From Martinezella lusitana (lineage in GTDB: Bacteria; Pseudomonadota; Alphaproteobacteria; Rhizobiales; Rhizobiaceae): a stretch of 64,000 nt of DNA. Within the stretch, counting starts at the first letter, position 1. Each line of letters starts with the position of its first letter. Both the position numbers and the translations under genes were made by a program. Below, one piece after another: positions 54,100 through 62,997 of this stretch. The stretch covers positions 62,001 through 126,000 of the forward strand of contig NZ_JACHBG010000011.1 in NCBI RefSeq assembly GCF_014207095.1. Reading direction: 5' to 3'. The notes below the pieces were generated by a model. It saw only the letters and a program-made list of their open reading frames with translations. It had not been told where the DNA came from and made no database searches.

Positions 54100-54273
54100 A
54101 CGGTGAAATAGCCGCAGATCTTCCAGCTGCAGTTAACCGGACATCACCAATCCGTTCTCCGCCACGGCCTGCGCCCCCACCTCTGATAGCCGTTGCTCTT
54201 GCCACCCACGCGAATGCCGATCAGTGCCCACGCTTGCATCACAACTAGCTTGGCTATTTCCTACGGATGCCCT
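54100..54273. other. Spacer after the IS6 remnant
   Basis: Short region between the IS-like gene start and the end of the MFS gene. Nothing identified. Confidence 0.3.
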
Positions 54274-55464
54274 CTAGGCGCCGATGTCGGCGAGAACCGG
54301 CCGGTCTGGAATATTGCTAATACTCGCACGGACAAGCTTCGCGGTAACGGCCGCCGCAACCAAACTCGCCAATACCAATCCTGTCGCGAGAATTTCCGGG
54401 GCCGCGTATCCGTATCCCGCGGATATGGCGATACCGCCAAGCCATGGACCAAGTGTGTTTCCTATATTGAAGGCCGAAATATTGATTGTGCTGGAAACCG
54501 TCGGAGCGTCAGCCGCCACGCGCATAACCTGCGTCTGGAGCGCCGGATTGATTGCAAAGGCAGCGACCCCGAACATCAAGACGATGGCGACCGTCGTCGA
54601 TTTCAAGGCCACCGCAATCGGAAACAATCCGACGACGAGCGCAAGCGCGAGCAGCCCGACATATAGATTCAGGCTCAGATGGCGATCGGCAAAACGACCG
54701 CCAATATAGCTCCCTACGAAGGTTCCGGCACCGAAGAGTACAAGCAAAGGAGGTACCGCAGCAGAGCTGAAGCCTGCGAGTTCGGTCAGGATCGGGGAGA
54801 TATAACTGAAGACGGCAAATAGGGCTGCTTGACTGAGTGCGGTCGTCAATAGCGCCGGCCACAGCGCGAGGCGCTTTAGTGGCCGAAGCTCCGCTCTCAC
54901 GTTGATTGAAGGCGGTTGCCTGCTCGTTGGAACCAGGGCGATGACTGCGACAAGACTGATGCAAGCAAGGCCGGCAACGATCCAGAAACTCGCCCGCCAG
55001 CCCCAATGCTGCCCGATAAATGCGCCGAGAGGGACACCAACGATATTTGCAACAGTCAGTCCGCCAAACATGATCGCGATCGCCCTCGCATGCCTCCCCT
55101 CACCCGCAAGGTTCACCGCAACCACCGCACCGATCCCAAAGAAGGCGCCGACTGAAAGCGCCGTAATCACGCGTGCAACCATCAGTACGTTATAGCTGGG
55201 CGCAACAGCGCCCAGGATCTGTCCAATGTTAAACAGCACAAGCAGGAAAATCAGCGCTGTTTTTTGCCGAATGCGCAGCGACAACAGCGTAAGCGGTGGG
55301 CCTCCAATTGCGACCGCCAAAGCGAACCCCGATATAAGCCACGCGGCCGTCGGGATCGACACGTGGAAATCATGTGCCAGTTCCGGCAGGAGACCAGAAA
55401 TCATGAACTCTGTCGTGCCGAGGCAAAATATGCTCAAGCCGAGCACGTATATGGCAATAGGCAT
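54274..55464 (-). CDS. MFS efflux transporter (DHA1 type)
   Basis: A 396-residue permease with twelve membrane helices: MPIAIYVLGLSIFCLGTTEF at the N-terminus, loop 2-3 motif LSLRIRQKTAL, motif C-like GLTVANIVGVPLGAFIGQHWGWRASF, and GGRFADRHLSLN. This N-terminus (LGTTEFMISGLLPELA) is typical of the AraJ/YdhP-like efflux group. GAGGAGG eight bases before ATG 55464. Eleven bases after the SDR gene, so in one operon, probably under the divergent TetR. Confidence 0.9.
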   Translation of the reverse strand: MPIAIYVLGLSIFCLGTTEFMISGLLPELAHDFHVSIPTAAWLISGFALAVAIGGPPLTLLSLRIRQKTALIFLLVLFNIGQILGAVAPSYNVLMVARVITALSVGAFFGIGAVVAVNLAGEGRHARAIAIMFGGLTVANIVGVPLGAFIGQHWGWRASFWIVAGLACISLVAVIALVPTSRQPPSINVRAELRPLKRLALWPALLTTALSQAALFAVFSYISPILTELAGFSSAAVPPLLVLFGAGTFVGSYIGGRFADRHLSLNLYVGLLALALVVGLFPIAVALKSTTVAIVLMFGVAAFAINPALQTQVMRVAADAPTVSSTINISAFNIGNTLGPWLGGIAISAGYGYAAPEILATGLVLASLVAAAVTAKLVRASISNIPDRPVLADIGA

Positions 55465-55475
55465 GATCGTCCTCC

Positions 55476-56222
55476 TCAGGCTCCGGTAATGCCGCCATCG
55501 GCCAAGAGCGTCCGACCTGTAATCCACCGCCCCTCATCGGAAGCGAGGAAGGCGATCGCTGCGGCAATGTCGTCGGGTTCGCCGAGCCGGCGCAGCGGGG
55601 TCGAGGCCGCCAAAAGCTCACGCTTTTCCTCAGGGATTGCGGCCGTCATGTCGGTACGGGTCACAGCCGGCGCAACGGCATTGACTGTAATGCCTCTCGG
55701 CCCAAGCTCGATTGCAAGTGCTTGTGTGAGGGTAGAGACCGCCGCTTTGGATGCCGCATAAACGCCCGTACGATCCTTCGGCGAAAACGCCCTTTGCGAG
55801 GAGAGATTGACGATCCGGCCACCACTTTCCGGAAACAGGGCGAGCGCTGCCTGCGTGACCTGAAGCGTGCCCCATACGTTCACACTGAACTGTTCCGCGT
55901 AGAATGCATAGTCGATATCACCAATGGCGCGAACGCCGAAGGTTCCGGCGTTGTTGATCAGAATATCGATGTGACCGAAGGTGGTCGTTACGTTCCGCAT
56001 GAGCTCGGCGACCGCGGCCGCATCGGTGACATCCACAGCAAAGGCTTCCACCATCGCGCCAGTAGCTCGCAGATCGCGGCAGATTGCATCCGCCTTACGC
56101 TCCTCAGCCCGGTAGGTGAACGCCACTTTTGCGCCAAGAGATGCGAACCGCCTGACGACCGACTCGCCAATCCCCCGGGAACCACCAGTTACCAATGCGA
56201 CTTTTCCATCAAGTGTGCTCAT
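55476..56222 (-). CDS. Short-chain dehydrogenase/reductase
   Basis: A 248-residue classical SDR: TGGSRGIG, NNAG, Ser in VNLSSQRAF, YAASK, and the C-terminal LADGG. Arg after strand 2 (TYRAEERK) points to NADP. GGAG lies seven bases before ATG 56222. First gene of the SDR-MFS operon, divergent from a TetR gene with shared direct repeats, as in many aldehyde or quinone detoxification loci. Confidence 0.9.
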   Translation of the reverse strand: MSTLDGKVALVTGGSRGIGESVVRRFASLGAKVAFTYRAEERKADAICRDLRATGAMVEAFAVDVTDAAAVAELMRNVTTTFGHIDILINNAGTFGVRAIGDIDYAFYAEQFSVNVWGTLQVTQAALALFPESGGRIVNLSSQRAFSPKDRTGVYAASKAAVSTLTQALAIELGPRGITVNAVAPAVTRTDMTAAIPEEKRELLAASTPLRRLGEPDDIAAAIAFLASDEGRWITGRTLLADGGITGA

Positions 56223-56241
56223 TCGACATCTCCATTCAAGA

Positions 56242-56307
56242 TTGATCAATCCAGAATAGGATCTTGTTAAAGGTCGTCAAGTGAATTATTTGTTGATCAA
56301 TCCAGAA
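56242..56307. promoter_or_regulatory. Direct repeats flanking divergent promoters, candidate TetR operators
   Basis: TTGATCAATCCAGAA occurs exactly at 56242-56256 and again at 56293-56307, 51 bases apart, in the 95-base spacer between the SDR and TetR genes. Each contains the palindrome TTGATCAA. One copy lies near each start, so one regulator could control both genes. Confidence 0.75.
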
Positions 56308-56317
56308 AGGACGCGAG

Positions 56318-56908
56318 ATGGCAGGCAGACCCAGAGCATTCGATCGTGAGCAGGCATTGCAAAGAGCGCGAGACGCTTTTTGGGAACGTGGCTACGAAGG
56401 CACTTCGCTGGCCGACCTTATCGATGTCATGCACATATCGTCGGCGAGCATCTACGCGGCCTTTGGGTCGAAAGAGGCTCTTTTTCGAGAGGCTGTCACA
56501 GATTACGACGCCAAAGATGGGGGATTCGCCTCTCGCGCCCTGTCTGAGGAACCCACCGCCCGTGCTGCTCTGCGGCGCATGCTCGAAGATGCCGTGACCT
56601 TGTTCACGCGACCGGACACACCTCGCGGCTGCATGGTGGTCCTCTCAGCGCCAAGAACCGCAAAGGAGAACGATGCGATTTCAGAATGGCTGTCGACACT
56701 AAGACGCGCGCGGCATGCCGCGATCCTTCGCCGTATCTGCGAAGGCCGGAAGCTCGGTGAGATTGCGTCTAACGCCGACCCGGAGGCATTGGCGGATTTC
56801 TATACGACCTTCCTGCAAGGGCTCTCGGTCCAGGCGCGTGACGGATTCTCGAGGGAACGGATGATGGCGTCGATAGACAGAGCCATGCAGGTTTTAGAGG
56901 ATTGTTAA
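56318..56908 (+). CDS. TetR-family transcriptional regulator
   Basis: A 196-residue regulator. HTH: FDREQALQRARDAFWERGYE, TSLADLIDVMHISSASIYAA FGSKEALF. The C-terminal domain (ADPEALADFYTTFLQGLSVQ) is of the TetR_C_16/AcrR-like type, with one Cys in PRGCMVVLSA, common in electrophile-sensing members. Probably represses the divergent SDR-MFS operon and itself. Confidence 0.92.
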   Translation: MAGRPRAFDREQALQRARDAFWERGYEGTSLADLIDVMHISSASIYAAFGSKEALFREAVTDYDAKDGGFASRALSEEPTARAALRRMLEDAVTLFTRPDTPRGCMVVLSAPRTAKENDAISEWLSTLRRARHAAILRRICEGRKLGEIASNADPEALADFYTTFLQGLSVQARDGFSRERMMASIDRAMQVLEDC

Positions 56909-56939
56909 GCGGCATTTGCGGACCGAGGTCAGCCGCAAG

Positions 56940-57112
56940 CACAGACGGGTCCAAAGAGACTCGTTTTCGAGAAGCAATCGCCGATTGTGGCGCCAAAGAT
57001 GACAGATTCGCCGTCCGTGCCGTCGTTCAGAAACCCGCCACGCGGTGAAATTGCGCAAGACGCCAATCCCGAAGCACTGGCAGACTTCTATACAACCTTC
57101 CTACTGGGGTAA
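56940..57112 (+). pseudogene. Internally deleted second copy of the TetR gene
   Basis: Right after the intact gene: SKETRFREAIADCGAKDDRF and AVRAVVQKP (compare SKEALFREAVTDYDAKDGGF), then directly GEIAQDANPEALADFYTTFL LG-stop in another frame (compare GEIASNADPEALADFYTTFL). The DNA between is missing, as is the HTH. The changes are many, so it is an old tandem duplication or a related gene acquired and lost. Confidence 0.75.
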
Positions 57113-57119
57113 TGCACAC

Positions 57120-58106
57120 ATGTTGAATCTCAATGACCTTGTTGTCTTCGTTCAGGTCGTGGACCATGGAGGTTTTGCCGCGGCAAGCCGTGCCCTTGGC
57201 GTTCCAAAATCGACGCTTAGCAAACGGCTGGCGGAACTGGAAAGGGCGGTCGGCGTGCGCCTCATTCAGCGCACAACGCGCAGCTTCACCGTGACGGAGA
57301 CTGGGCGCGACTTTCATCGCCATGCAGCTGCCATGCTGATCGAAGCGGAAGCCGCAGAAGAAGTTCTCAAGGGTCGCCTTGCCGAACCAAGCGGCACGGT
57401 GCGCATCACAGCATCATTGCCCACGGTTCAATTCTCGCTGGCACCGCTCCTGCCGCGCTTGGCAGTCAAATATCCCAAGGTCCGCATCATGCTCGACACC
57501 ACGGACAGGTTCGTAGATGTTGTACAAGAAGGCTTCGATATCGCGATCCGCGCCCACCTTGCCCCATTACCAGACTCAAATTTGGTGCAACGCCGGATTG
57601 GCTTCGATCCGAACTGGTTGGTTGCTTCGCAGGATTACGTGCGCAGGAAAGGGTCGCCGGCCCATCCGAAGGACGCGGGCCAACTCGATGGACTGATGGT
57701 GTCAGCGCAGGAGATGACCTGGACACTCTGGAACGGCCAGGGCGCCGTAGCGAAGGTTGCGTTGTCGCCCCGCTATGTTGCGAACGAAGCTATCGCCTTG
57801 CTGGAAGCCGCTAAGGCCGGGCTTGGCGTTGCTTGTTTGCCAAGCAGCTTTTGCGCATCCCTTATCGATTCTGGTACTCTTGTCCGCGTCCTATCGGGCT
57901 GGACAGCGGGCGGGGTGACGACAACTCTGCTGATGCCGAGCCGGCGCGGACAGCTGCCGTCGGTCCGGGCGATCGCGGATCAACTAGTCGCCGAACTCTC
58001 GCAACCACCACGTCGCGCAGGCTTGCCGATAGAATCTGGCGACGCGGATGTAGGCACGACAGCACTCCAGGTCGCCGAAAATCACGACGCGCAGCATCCA
58101 CGCTGA
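57120..58106 (+). CDS. LysR-family transcriptional regulator
   Basis: A 328-residue regulator. HTH: LVVFVQVVDHGGFAAASRALGVPKSTLSKRLAELERAVG; effector domain with GTVRITASLPTVQFSLAPLL. It starts 8 bases after the TetR remnant. Its target is not obvious, since the porin gene beyond is convergent. Its HTH is strongly similar to the broken LysR at 61955, so it may regulate the SDR-dehydrogenase operon there, or did so before. Confidence 0.9.
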   Translation: MLNLNDLVVFVQVVDHGGFAAASRALGVPKSTLSKRLAELERAVGVRLIQRTTRSFTVTETGRDFHRHAAAMLIEAEAAEEVLKGRLAEPSGTVRITASLPTVQFSLAPLLPRLAVKYPKVRIMLDTTDRFVDVVQEGFDIAIRAHLAPLPDSNLVQRRIGFDPNWLVASQDYVRRKGSPAHPKDAGQLDGLMVSAQEMTWTLWNGQGAVAKVALSPRYVANEAIALLEAAKAGLGVACLPSSFCASLIDSGTLVRVLSGWTAGGVTTTLLMPSRRGQLPSVRAIADQLVAELSQPPRRAGLPIESGDADVGTTALQVAENHDAQHPR

Positions 58107-58130
58107 GTGTGGATGCCAGACGCAAAAAAG

Positions 58131-58158
58131 AAGGGCCCTGCGGGAAAGCAAGGCCCTT
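58131..58158 (-). terminator. Rho-independent terminator of the porin gene
   Basis: AAGGGCCCTGC (58131-58141) pairs with GCAAGGCCCTT (58148-58158) with one G-U-type mismatch, followed on the minus strand by a run of six T (58129-58124). It lies 100 bases past the porin stop and just inside the 3' spacer of the convergent LysR gene. Confidence 0.88.
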
Positions 58159-58224
58159 CCTCTCGGATCGGAGGTCAACCGATCGAGGTGAGAAGCTTGA
58201 CGGATCGGTGAGATCAAGCCCCTC

Positions 58225-58250
58225 TTATCTGGCACCAGGAAGCCAGATAA
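58225..58250 (-). terminator. Hairpin directly after the porin stop codon
   Basis: TTATCTGGC (58225-58233) and GCCAGATAA (58242-58250), exact nine-base stem, starting 8 bases past the stop at 58259. No U-run; may protect the abundant porin mRNA or aid termination. Confidence 0.5.
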
Positions 58251-58258
58251 TTCTTTGA

Positions 58259-59350
58259 TTAGAAGCTGCGTTGGAAGCGCAGAATGCCGGCCCACTGATC
58301 CTGATTGACAGAATCGAAGTTGGTGTAGGAGACTTCCGGCATGATCAGTAGGTTCTTGACCGGGTTCCACTTGACGTTCGTGGTCGCGGCAAAGATCTTC
58401 GCGTCGGTGTAGGCCAGCTGCAGGTTCCACTTCAGTTTTTCATTGATTGGAACGCCGACGCCACCCCAGACGGCCCAATCACCCCAGCCGCAAAGATCAG
58501 CACGGTCAGCAGGGCAAGCCGAGCGGTTGAGGTTGGTGCCCGCATACTTGTTCAGCTTCTTGCCGTCCGTGTTCCAGCCGCCCATCAAGAAGGCCGTGAA
58601 CACGCCGAAGTCGGCATCGACGCGAGCCTTCACAGCGCCTTCTTCGACGATCGAGTCGTAACCGCCGACGACCTTGAAGCCCCATGCGCCGGACTTGAAG
58701 CCAGCACCGGCAACAGCGTCAGGGGCGTAATGGTTGGCCTTGTCGTTCGTCCACCAGCCTGCGCCATAGGACGCGCCTTTGCCTCCAGAGTTGCTGTCTT
58801 CCAGCGAAACCACCGCGGTAAAGCCGTTGCCTGCATCATAGTTGTAAGTCAGCTGGTTCAGTTCGTACGGACCGTCATAGACCACGTCGTCGTTGATGAC
58901 ATCGCCCGCACCACCCGTGTAAAGATTATACTGCGAGTCCAGCTTACCGACCGTAAAGCCGCCGAGGCTGATGTTCGCGAACTTCAGGTTCGTGCCAGTG
59001 GCGCCGCCGTCTTGCCAATCCCAACGCAGCAATACATTGGTCTTCAGCGGACCATACTCGGTGTCCGTCGCAGTGTTGAGGCTTAACTCGGCACGGGTGT
59101 GCCAGAGAGTACCGTTGTGGCTATTCGGGTTGTAGGCGTCGAACCACTTTCCTTCCGTACGAACCAAGCCGCCGATCTTAAGGCAGGTTTCGGTGCCCGG
59201 AATGAAGAAGTAGCCTGCACCGTATGCGTCGCAGATGCGAACGTATTCAAGCGGCTCCGGCTCGGCGGCAACGATGGCGTCGGCCGCATGACCACTGGAA
59301 ACGGCTGCCAAGGCGGCGGCTGTCCCAAGGAGAAGAGATTTCAGACTCAC
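58259..59350 (-). CDS. ropA: Outer-membrane porin of the RopA type (Porin_2)
   Basis: A 363-residue beta-barrel porin: signal peptide (ends GHA-ADA, residue 23), then the rhizobial porin start EPLEYVRICDAYGAGYFFIP, GTETCLKIGGLVRTEGKWF and C-terminal FQRSF with the final Phe of barrel proteins. Conserved Cys pairs include CDAYG/TCLKIGG and CPADRADLCGWG. The start is GTG at 59350 with AGGAG seven bases upstream. Two hairpins follow the gene. This family marks the window as Rhizobiaceae. Confidence 0.94.
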   Translation of the reverse strand: MSLKSLLLGTAAALAAVSSGHAADAIVAAEPEPLEYVRICDAYGAGYFFIPGTETCLKIGGLVRTEGKWFDAYNPNSHNGTLWHTRAELSLNTATDTEYGPLKTNVLLRWDWQDGGATGTNLKFANISLGGFTVGKLDSQYNLYTGGAGDVINDDVVYDGPYELNQLTYNYDAGNGFTAVVSLEDSNSGGKGASYGAGWWTNDKANHYAPDAVAGAGFKSGAWGFKVVGGYDSIVEEGAVKARVDADFGVFTAFLMGGWNTDGKKLNKYAGTNLNRSACPADRADLCGWGDWAVWGGVGVPINEKLKWNLQLAYTDAKIFAATTNVKWNPVKNLLIMPEVSYTNFDSVNQDQWAGILRFQRSF

Positions 59351-59857
59351 AGTAAGCTCCTGTTTCAGTTATAAGTTTTCTTCACGCCACCCAAAAGCGG
59401 CGCGTTGCATAACGGGCATATTGGCAACCTATTGCTGCCTCTGCTTTTTCTAAGCTCCACCCTCAATTGGATCCCCCGAACGCCTAAAGGCTATTTCGGA
59501 GCGACCCGCCCTTCCGGCCGTTCACTCGACCGCAAGTCACGCTAAGTTCGTCACATATACATTCCGTATGCATCTATATTTACGCCGCCCCCTGTTGAAA
59601 TCGACTGAGGCGCGTTGCTCAATTCCAACTATGTTACGAGCGACCAGCAGCAGGCACGCCAATACGAGCAAGCTTCGACAATCAGCACCAAAAATACTCG
59701 CTACAGCTTACTTGCAGCCTCACCGAAGGCAGCTACCCCTGCATTTGAGACAGATAGGGTCGCAGACCATCTACAAACGGCTGACTTTTCGGAGCGCTGC
59801 GATACAGCGGTCGCTCCGACTTTATCGGAAGCGAGCTGATCGGTAGGCGTCGCCGCA
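59351..59857. other. Spacer upstream of the porin gene
   Basis: About 500 bases, expected to hold the porin promoter and a long leader. Open frames at 59568-59846 have no support. No repeat or RNA recognised. Confidence 0.35.
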
Positions 59858-60943
59858 TCAGAGACTTGCTTGTGCTGTTCGGGACATCACGACCTTTCCG
59901 AGGCTTGTACCGCTTTCGACCAACCGATGCCCTTCTCCCAAGCTCTGCGCGGAGAAGGGCGACAAGCATCGCGTCATAGTCGTACGCAGCACGCCAGCAT
60001 CGACCAACGACGCAACTTCGTTCAAAATGCGGTGTTGTCCGATCAAATCAGCCGTTTCGAAAAGCGGGCGCGTAAATACCATTTCCCAATGCAAGGAAAT
60101 GCTTTTGGCCTTCAATGGGACGGCATCCAGATAATCATGATCGTCAATCACTCCGATCTTGCCGTGTGGAGCGACAATCTTGACCAGTTCAGGCAAGTGC
60201 TTTTCGGTATGCGTCAAGGATGCGATAAGGGTCACGGGAGAAACTGCCAGGGCATCTATCTGCTGCCGCAGCGGTCGGCTGTGATCAATAACATGATGCG
60301 CGCCCATCCGCGTGCACCAATCGCGACTTTCCGGACGGGAGGCGGTGGCGATCACTGTCAACCCGGTCAGGCGTCGGGCAAGTTGTATGAGGACCGACCC
60401 GACCCCACCTGCTCCACCAACAATGAGCAACGAGTCGGACGTAAAGGTCTTGCCAATCGGCACCTGAAGACGGTCAAACAGAAGTTGCCAGGCAGTCAGG
60501 CTGGTCAGTGGAAGAGCGGCCGCCTCGGCGAAAGACAAAGAGGATGGCTTTGTACCTACAATGCGTTCGTCGACGAGATGCAGCTCAGCATTGGCGCCGT
60601 TCCGCGTAAACGTCCCCGCGTAAAAAACCTCGTCGCCGGGTTTGAAGATCTGCGTCTTGGCGCCACCTGCAACGACCGTCCCGGCGGCGTCCCATCCCAG
60701 GGTACCGACCGCTTCGGGCACATTGACATGGCCGGCGCGGATCTTCGTATCGACAGGATTGATAGAGACTGCCTCAACGCGAACCAGAACATCATGAGGT
60801 CCAGGAACTGGCGCCGGAACATCCGTCTCCGAGAACATCTGTTCGCCATGGCTTACGGAGTACTTTTGAAACTGGATGACCTTCAACTGTATTGCCTCGG
60901 AGTTGGATACTGACCTGATCGTGAGGTAGCCGCTGATCTTCAT
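59858..60943 (-). CDS. Quinone-oxidoreductase-like medium-chain dehydrogenase
   Basis: A 361-residue MDR enzyme related to zinc-type alcohol dehydrogenase-like proteins. N-terminal GroES-like part: VRVEAVSINPVDTKIRAGHV and GWDAAGTVVAGG; Rossmann part: LLIVGGAGGVGSVLIQLARRL; no Zn-binding Cys cluster, so probably an NADPH-dependent enone or quinone reductase. GGAGTG lies before ATG 60943. Follows the SDR by 136 bases with strong hairpins between. Confidence 0.88.
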   Translation of the reverse strand: MKISGYLTIRSVSNSEAIQLKVIQFQKYSVSHGEQMFSETDVPAPVPGPHDVLVRVEAVSINPVDTKIRAGHVNVPEAVGTLGWDAAGTVVAGGAKTQIFKPGDEVFYAGTFTRNGANAELHLVDERIVGTKPSSLSFAEAAALPLTSLTAWQLLFDRLQVPIGKTFTSDSLLIVGGAGGVGSVLIQLARRLTGLTVIATASRPESRDWCTRMGAHHVIDHSRPLRQQIDALAVSPVTLIASLTHTEKHLPELVKIVAPHGKIGVIDDHDYLDAVPLKAKSISLHWEMVFTRPLFETADLIGQHRILNEVASLVDAGVLRTTMTRCLSPFSAQSLGEGHRLVESGTSLGKVVMSRTAQASL

Positions 60944-60999
60944 AGGCACACTCCGGGAGTGACCTTCCAGGCCTTGCCAGATCACAGAGAACCTCCATC

Positions 61000-61062
61000 G
61001 GCTTAGACTGCGCGATCGGGCCGCGCAGTCTAAGCCCCTGATCGACCGGACTGACCGGTCGA
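61000..61062. repeat. Two adjacent inverted repeats between SDR and dehydrogenase genes
   Basis: GGCTTAGACTGCGCG (61000-61014) pairs exactly with CGCGCAGTCTAAGCC (61022-61036), a 15-base stem with a 7-base loop. Next to it TCGACCGG (61042-61049) pairs with CCGGTCGA (61055-61062). Neither is followed by a U-run on either strand. Roles could be mRNA processing, differential expression, or remnants of a mobile element end. Confidence 0.7.
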
Positions 61063-61079
61063 TACGCCACAGCCTCCTC

Positions 61080-61841
61080 TCAGGTCTGCGGCGGCGTAAT
61101 TCTCTGTCCGAGTCCGCCATCAACGGCGAGCTTGGCAGCAGTCGTGTAGGTCGCATCAAAGGCTAGAAATAGTACCGCCCTGGCAATTTCTTCCACCGTC
61201 CCGTTCCTCCCCATGGGCGTGATCTGATCGCCCAATGCTTCAAACCCGGCTCGGGCTTCTTCCGACAGGCCGGCCACACCGTGAGTCGGCGTCTTGACAA
61301 AGCCCGGGCTAACCGCATTGACGCGAATACGTCGCGGCAAGAGTTCGGCGGCGAAGCCTGAGGTGAAGGAGATGACTGCAGCCTTGGTCGCGCTATAGAC
61401 GATCATCCCCGGCGTTCCACCCTGATCCGCTACCGATGAGGTGAAGACAATCGCGCCCCCGTCGGCAATTAGCGGAGCCAGGCGTTGAACGGAGAAGAAC
61501 GCGCCCTTGGCATTGACCGCAAACTGCCGATCAAAAGAGGCCTCGGTTACCTGGTCAAATGGTTCCAGTTCCGCGATACCCATGTTGACATGAAGAAAAT
61601 CGAACTGACCGAATTGCCCCTTTACGGCTTCTGCCAAGGCGTCGATGTCTCCAAGCACAGCGGCGTCGGACTTAATCGCCACAATGTGCTCATCGAGTTT
61701 GCCCGCTTCCTCTACGGTTTTGGCGTTGCGACCAGTTACCAACACCTTGGCGTTGTTTTCAGCCAGCATCTTTGCTGTCGCGAGTCCAATTCCGTGTGTG
61801 CCGCCCAAGATGACGGCTTTCTTGCCCGAATAACGTTCCAT
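61080..61841 (-). CDS. Short-chain dehydrogenase/reductase
   Basis: A 253-residue SDR: GGTHGIGLATAK cofactor loop, a TGRNAK end of strand 2 favouring NADP, HVNMGIAE in place of NNAG, Ser in FTSSVADQ, YSATK, and VDGGLGQR at the end. AAGGAGAC lies before the ATG. First gene of an operon with the quinone-oxidoreductase-like gene. Divergent from a broken LysR gene. Confidence 0.9.
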   Translation of the reverse strand: MERYSGKKAVILGGTHGIGLATAKMLAENNAKVLVTGRNAKTVEEAGKLDEHIVAIKSDAAVLGDIDALAEAVKGQFGQFDFLHVNMGIAELEPFDQVTEASFDRQFAVNAKGAFFSVQRLAPLIADGGAIVFTSSVADQGGTPGMIVYSATKAAVISFTSGFAAELLPRRIRVNAVSPGFVKTPTHGVAGLSEEARAGFEALGDQITPMGRNGTVEEIARAVLFLAFDATYTTAAKLAVDGGLGQRITPPQT

Positions 61842-61954
61842 TTTTTGTCTCCTTGCGAACTAAACTCGACAGACAAAGAATGCAGGAATCGGCGAGCATG
61901 CTGTAGATGCCTATCTGTGGATTTATCGTTTACAAACATAGACGGTATGCATCC

Positions 61955-62281
61955 GTGTTGAATCTTGATGACCTTGCTGCCTTCGTTCAGCTCGTAGACA
62001 ACGGCGGTTTTACTGCAGTAAACCGCGCTCTTGGCGTTCCAAAATCGACATTCAGCAAACGGCCGTCGGAACTGGGAAATGTAGTCGGCGTACGCCTCGA
62101 TCAGCCCACGTCGCGAGGTCTCATTGTGACAGAGACCGGTAGGCGGCCTCGCCGCCGTGCCGGCCGCCGCTATCAGCATCGACAGGAAGAGCACGACATG
62201 AGAGCCGATCACGGAAGCGGGATCAGCGGTAGATGGCTTCCCGTGGATGACGAGATTGTACTAGGAAGTAAGGCCCGATAG
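61955..62281 (+). pseudogene. Truncated LysR-family regulator gene
   Basis: From GTG 61955: VLNLDDLAAFVQLVDNGGFT AVNRALGVPKSTFSKRPSEL, GNVVGVRLDQPTSRGLIVTETGR. This matches the HTH of the intact LysR at 57120 closely, but SKRPSEL breaks the recognition helix end, and after TETGR the frame turns to unrelated sequence and stops. The effector domain is absent. It probably once regulated the divergent SDR operon. Confidence 0.85.
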
Positions 62282-62380
62282 CCGCAACTCGACCTGATAA
62301 GATGCTTGCCCATAAGGTCTCTTCAGGTGAAAGGCGCTGCGGCTACGTCTTGTATCGACCGGGTAATCCGAACGCTTCCC

Positions 62381-62950
62381 TTATCTCACCTCATAGATGT
62401 CGAAAGCGACATGCGCCTCGGGTCCGGTCTGGATGGAGACGAACTTGCCCACAGCCTGAATGCCATTGAGCCAACCGAAAGTCTGCGATGAAGTCTCGAA
62501 GTTCGGCGCTACGACATAATACCATTCTGGCGCTGAGATTCTCTTCCCAGACATGAAGCGCTCCCAGCTTTCGGCGGCAGGTTTGGCGAGCACGCCCCCA
62601 TATGTAACGAGAACAGTGGAACCGTCGCTCAGCTTGACGAGACTTCGTACATCGATGCGCATCGTTCCATCAGGCAACGTCCGGACCCAATCAGCGGTGG
62701 GTGAAACGATCTCTCCCTTCACCCGAGGCCCGGAAACATAACCACCCTCCCTCGGCTGGAATATTACCAACTTGTCGTCGATCTTTATGGGCGCTTGCAG
62801 CGGCGCGTAGAAGCGCATCAGGAAATGAAGATCGGGTTTCGCGACGGCAACAGGTTCTGCTGTCGGCGATTGAGCGTAAGCCGGAGCTGCCATCAATGAT
62901 ACAAGGATGAGGCATCCTGTAAGCATGGTGAAAATGACGCGTGAAGACAT
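62381..62950 (-). CDS. Exported DUF3237 protein
   Basis: A 189-residue protein with signal peptide (ends AYA-QS, about residue 26). The mature part is a single DUF3237 beta-barrel (PTADWVRTLPDGTMRIDVRSLVKLSDGSTVLVTYGGVL; WYYVVAPNFETSSQTFGWLN; VSIQTGPEAHVAFDIYEV). Function of the domain is not established. ATG 62950 is chosen because the signal starts there. Lies 47 bases after the dehydrogenase at the right edge on the same strand. Confidence 0.85.
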   Translation of the reverse strand: MSSRVIFTMLTGCLILVSLMAAPAYAQSPTAEPVAVAKPDLHFLMRFYAPLQAPIKIDDKLVIFQPREGGYVSGPRVKGEIVSPTADWVRTLPDGTMRIDVRSLVKLSDGSTVLVTYGGVLAKPAAESWERFMSGKRISAPEWYYVVAPNFETSSQTFGWLNGIQAVGKFVSIQTGPEAHVAFDIYEVR

Positions 62951-62997
62951 ATGTGTTTGTTTCCGTAGAAAGTCAGCGGATGACATTTGAATGGACC

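Noticed and set aside
59870..60913. 347-codon plus-strand ORF
   Set aside because: Antisense of the quinone-oxidoreductase-like gene, which has clear family motifs.
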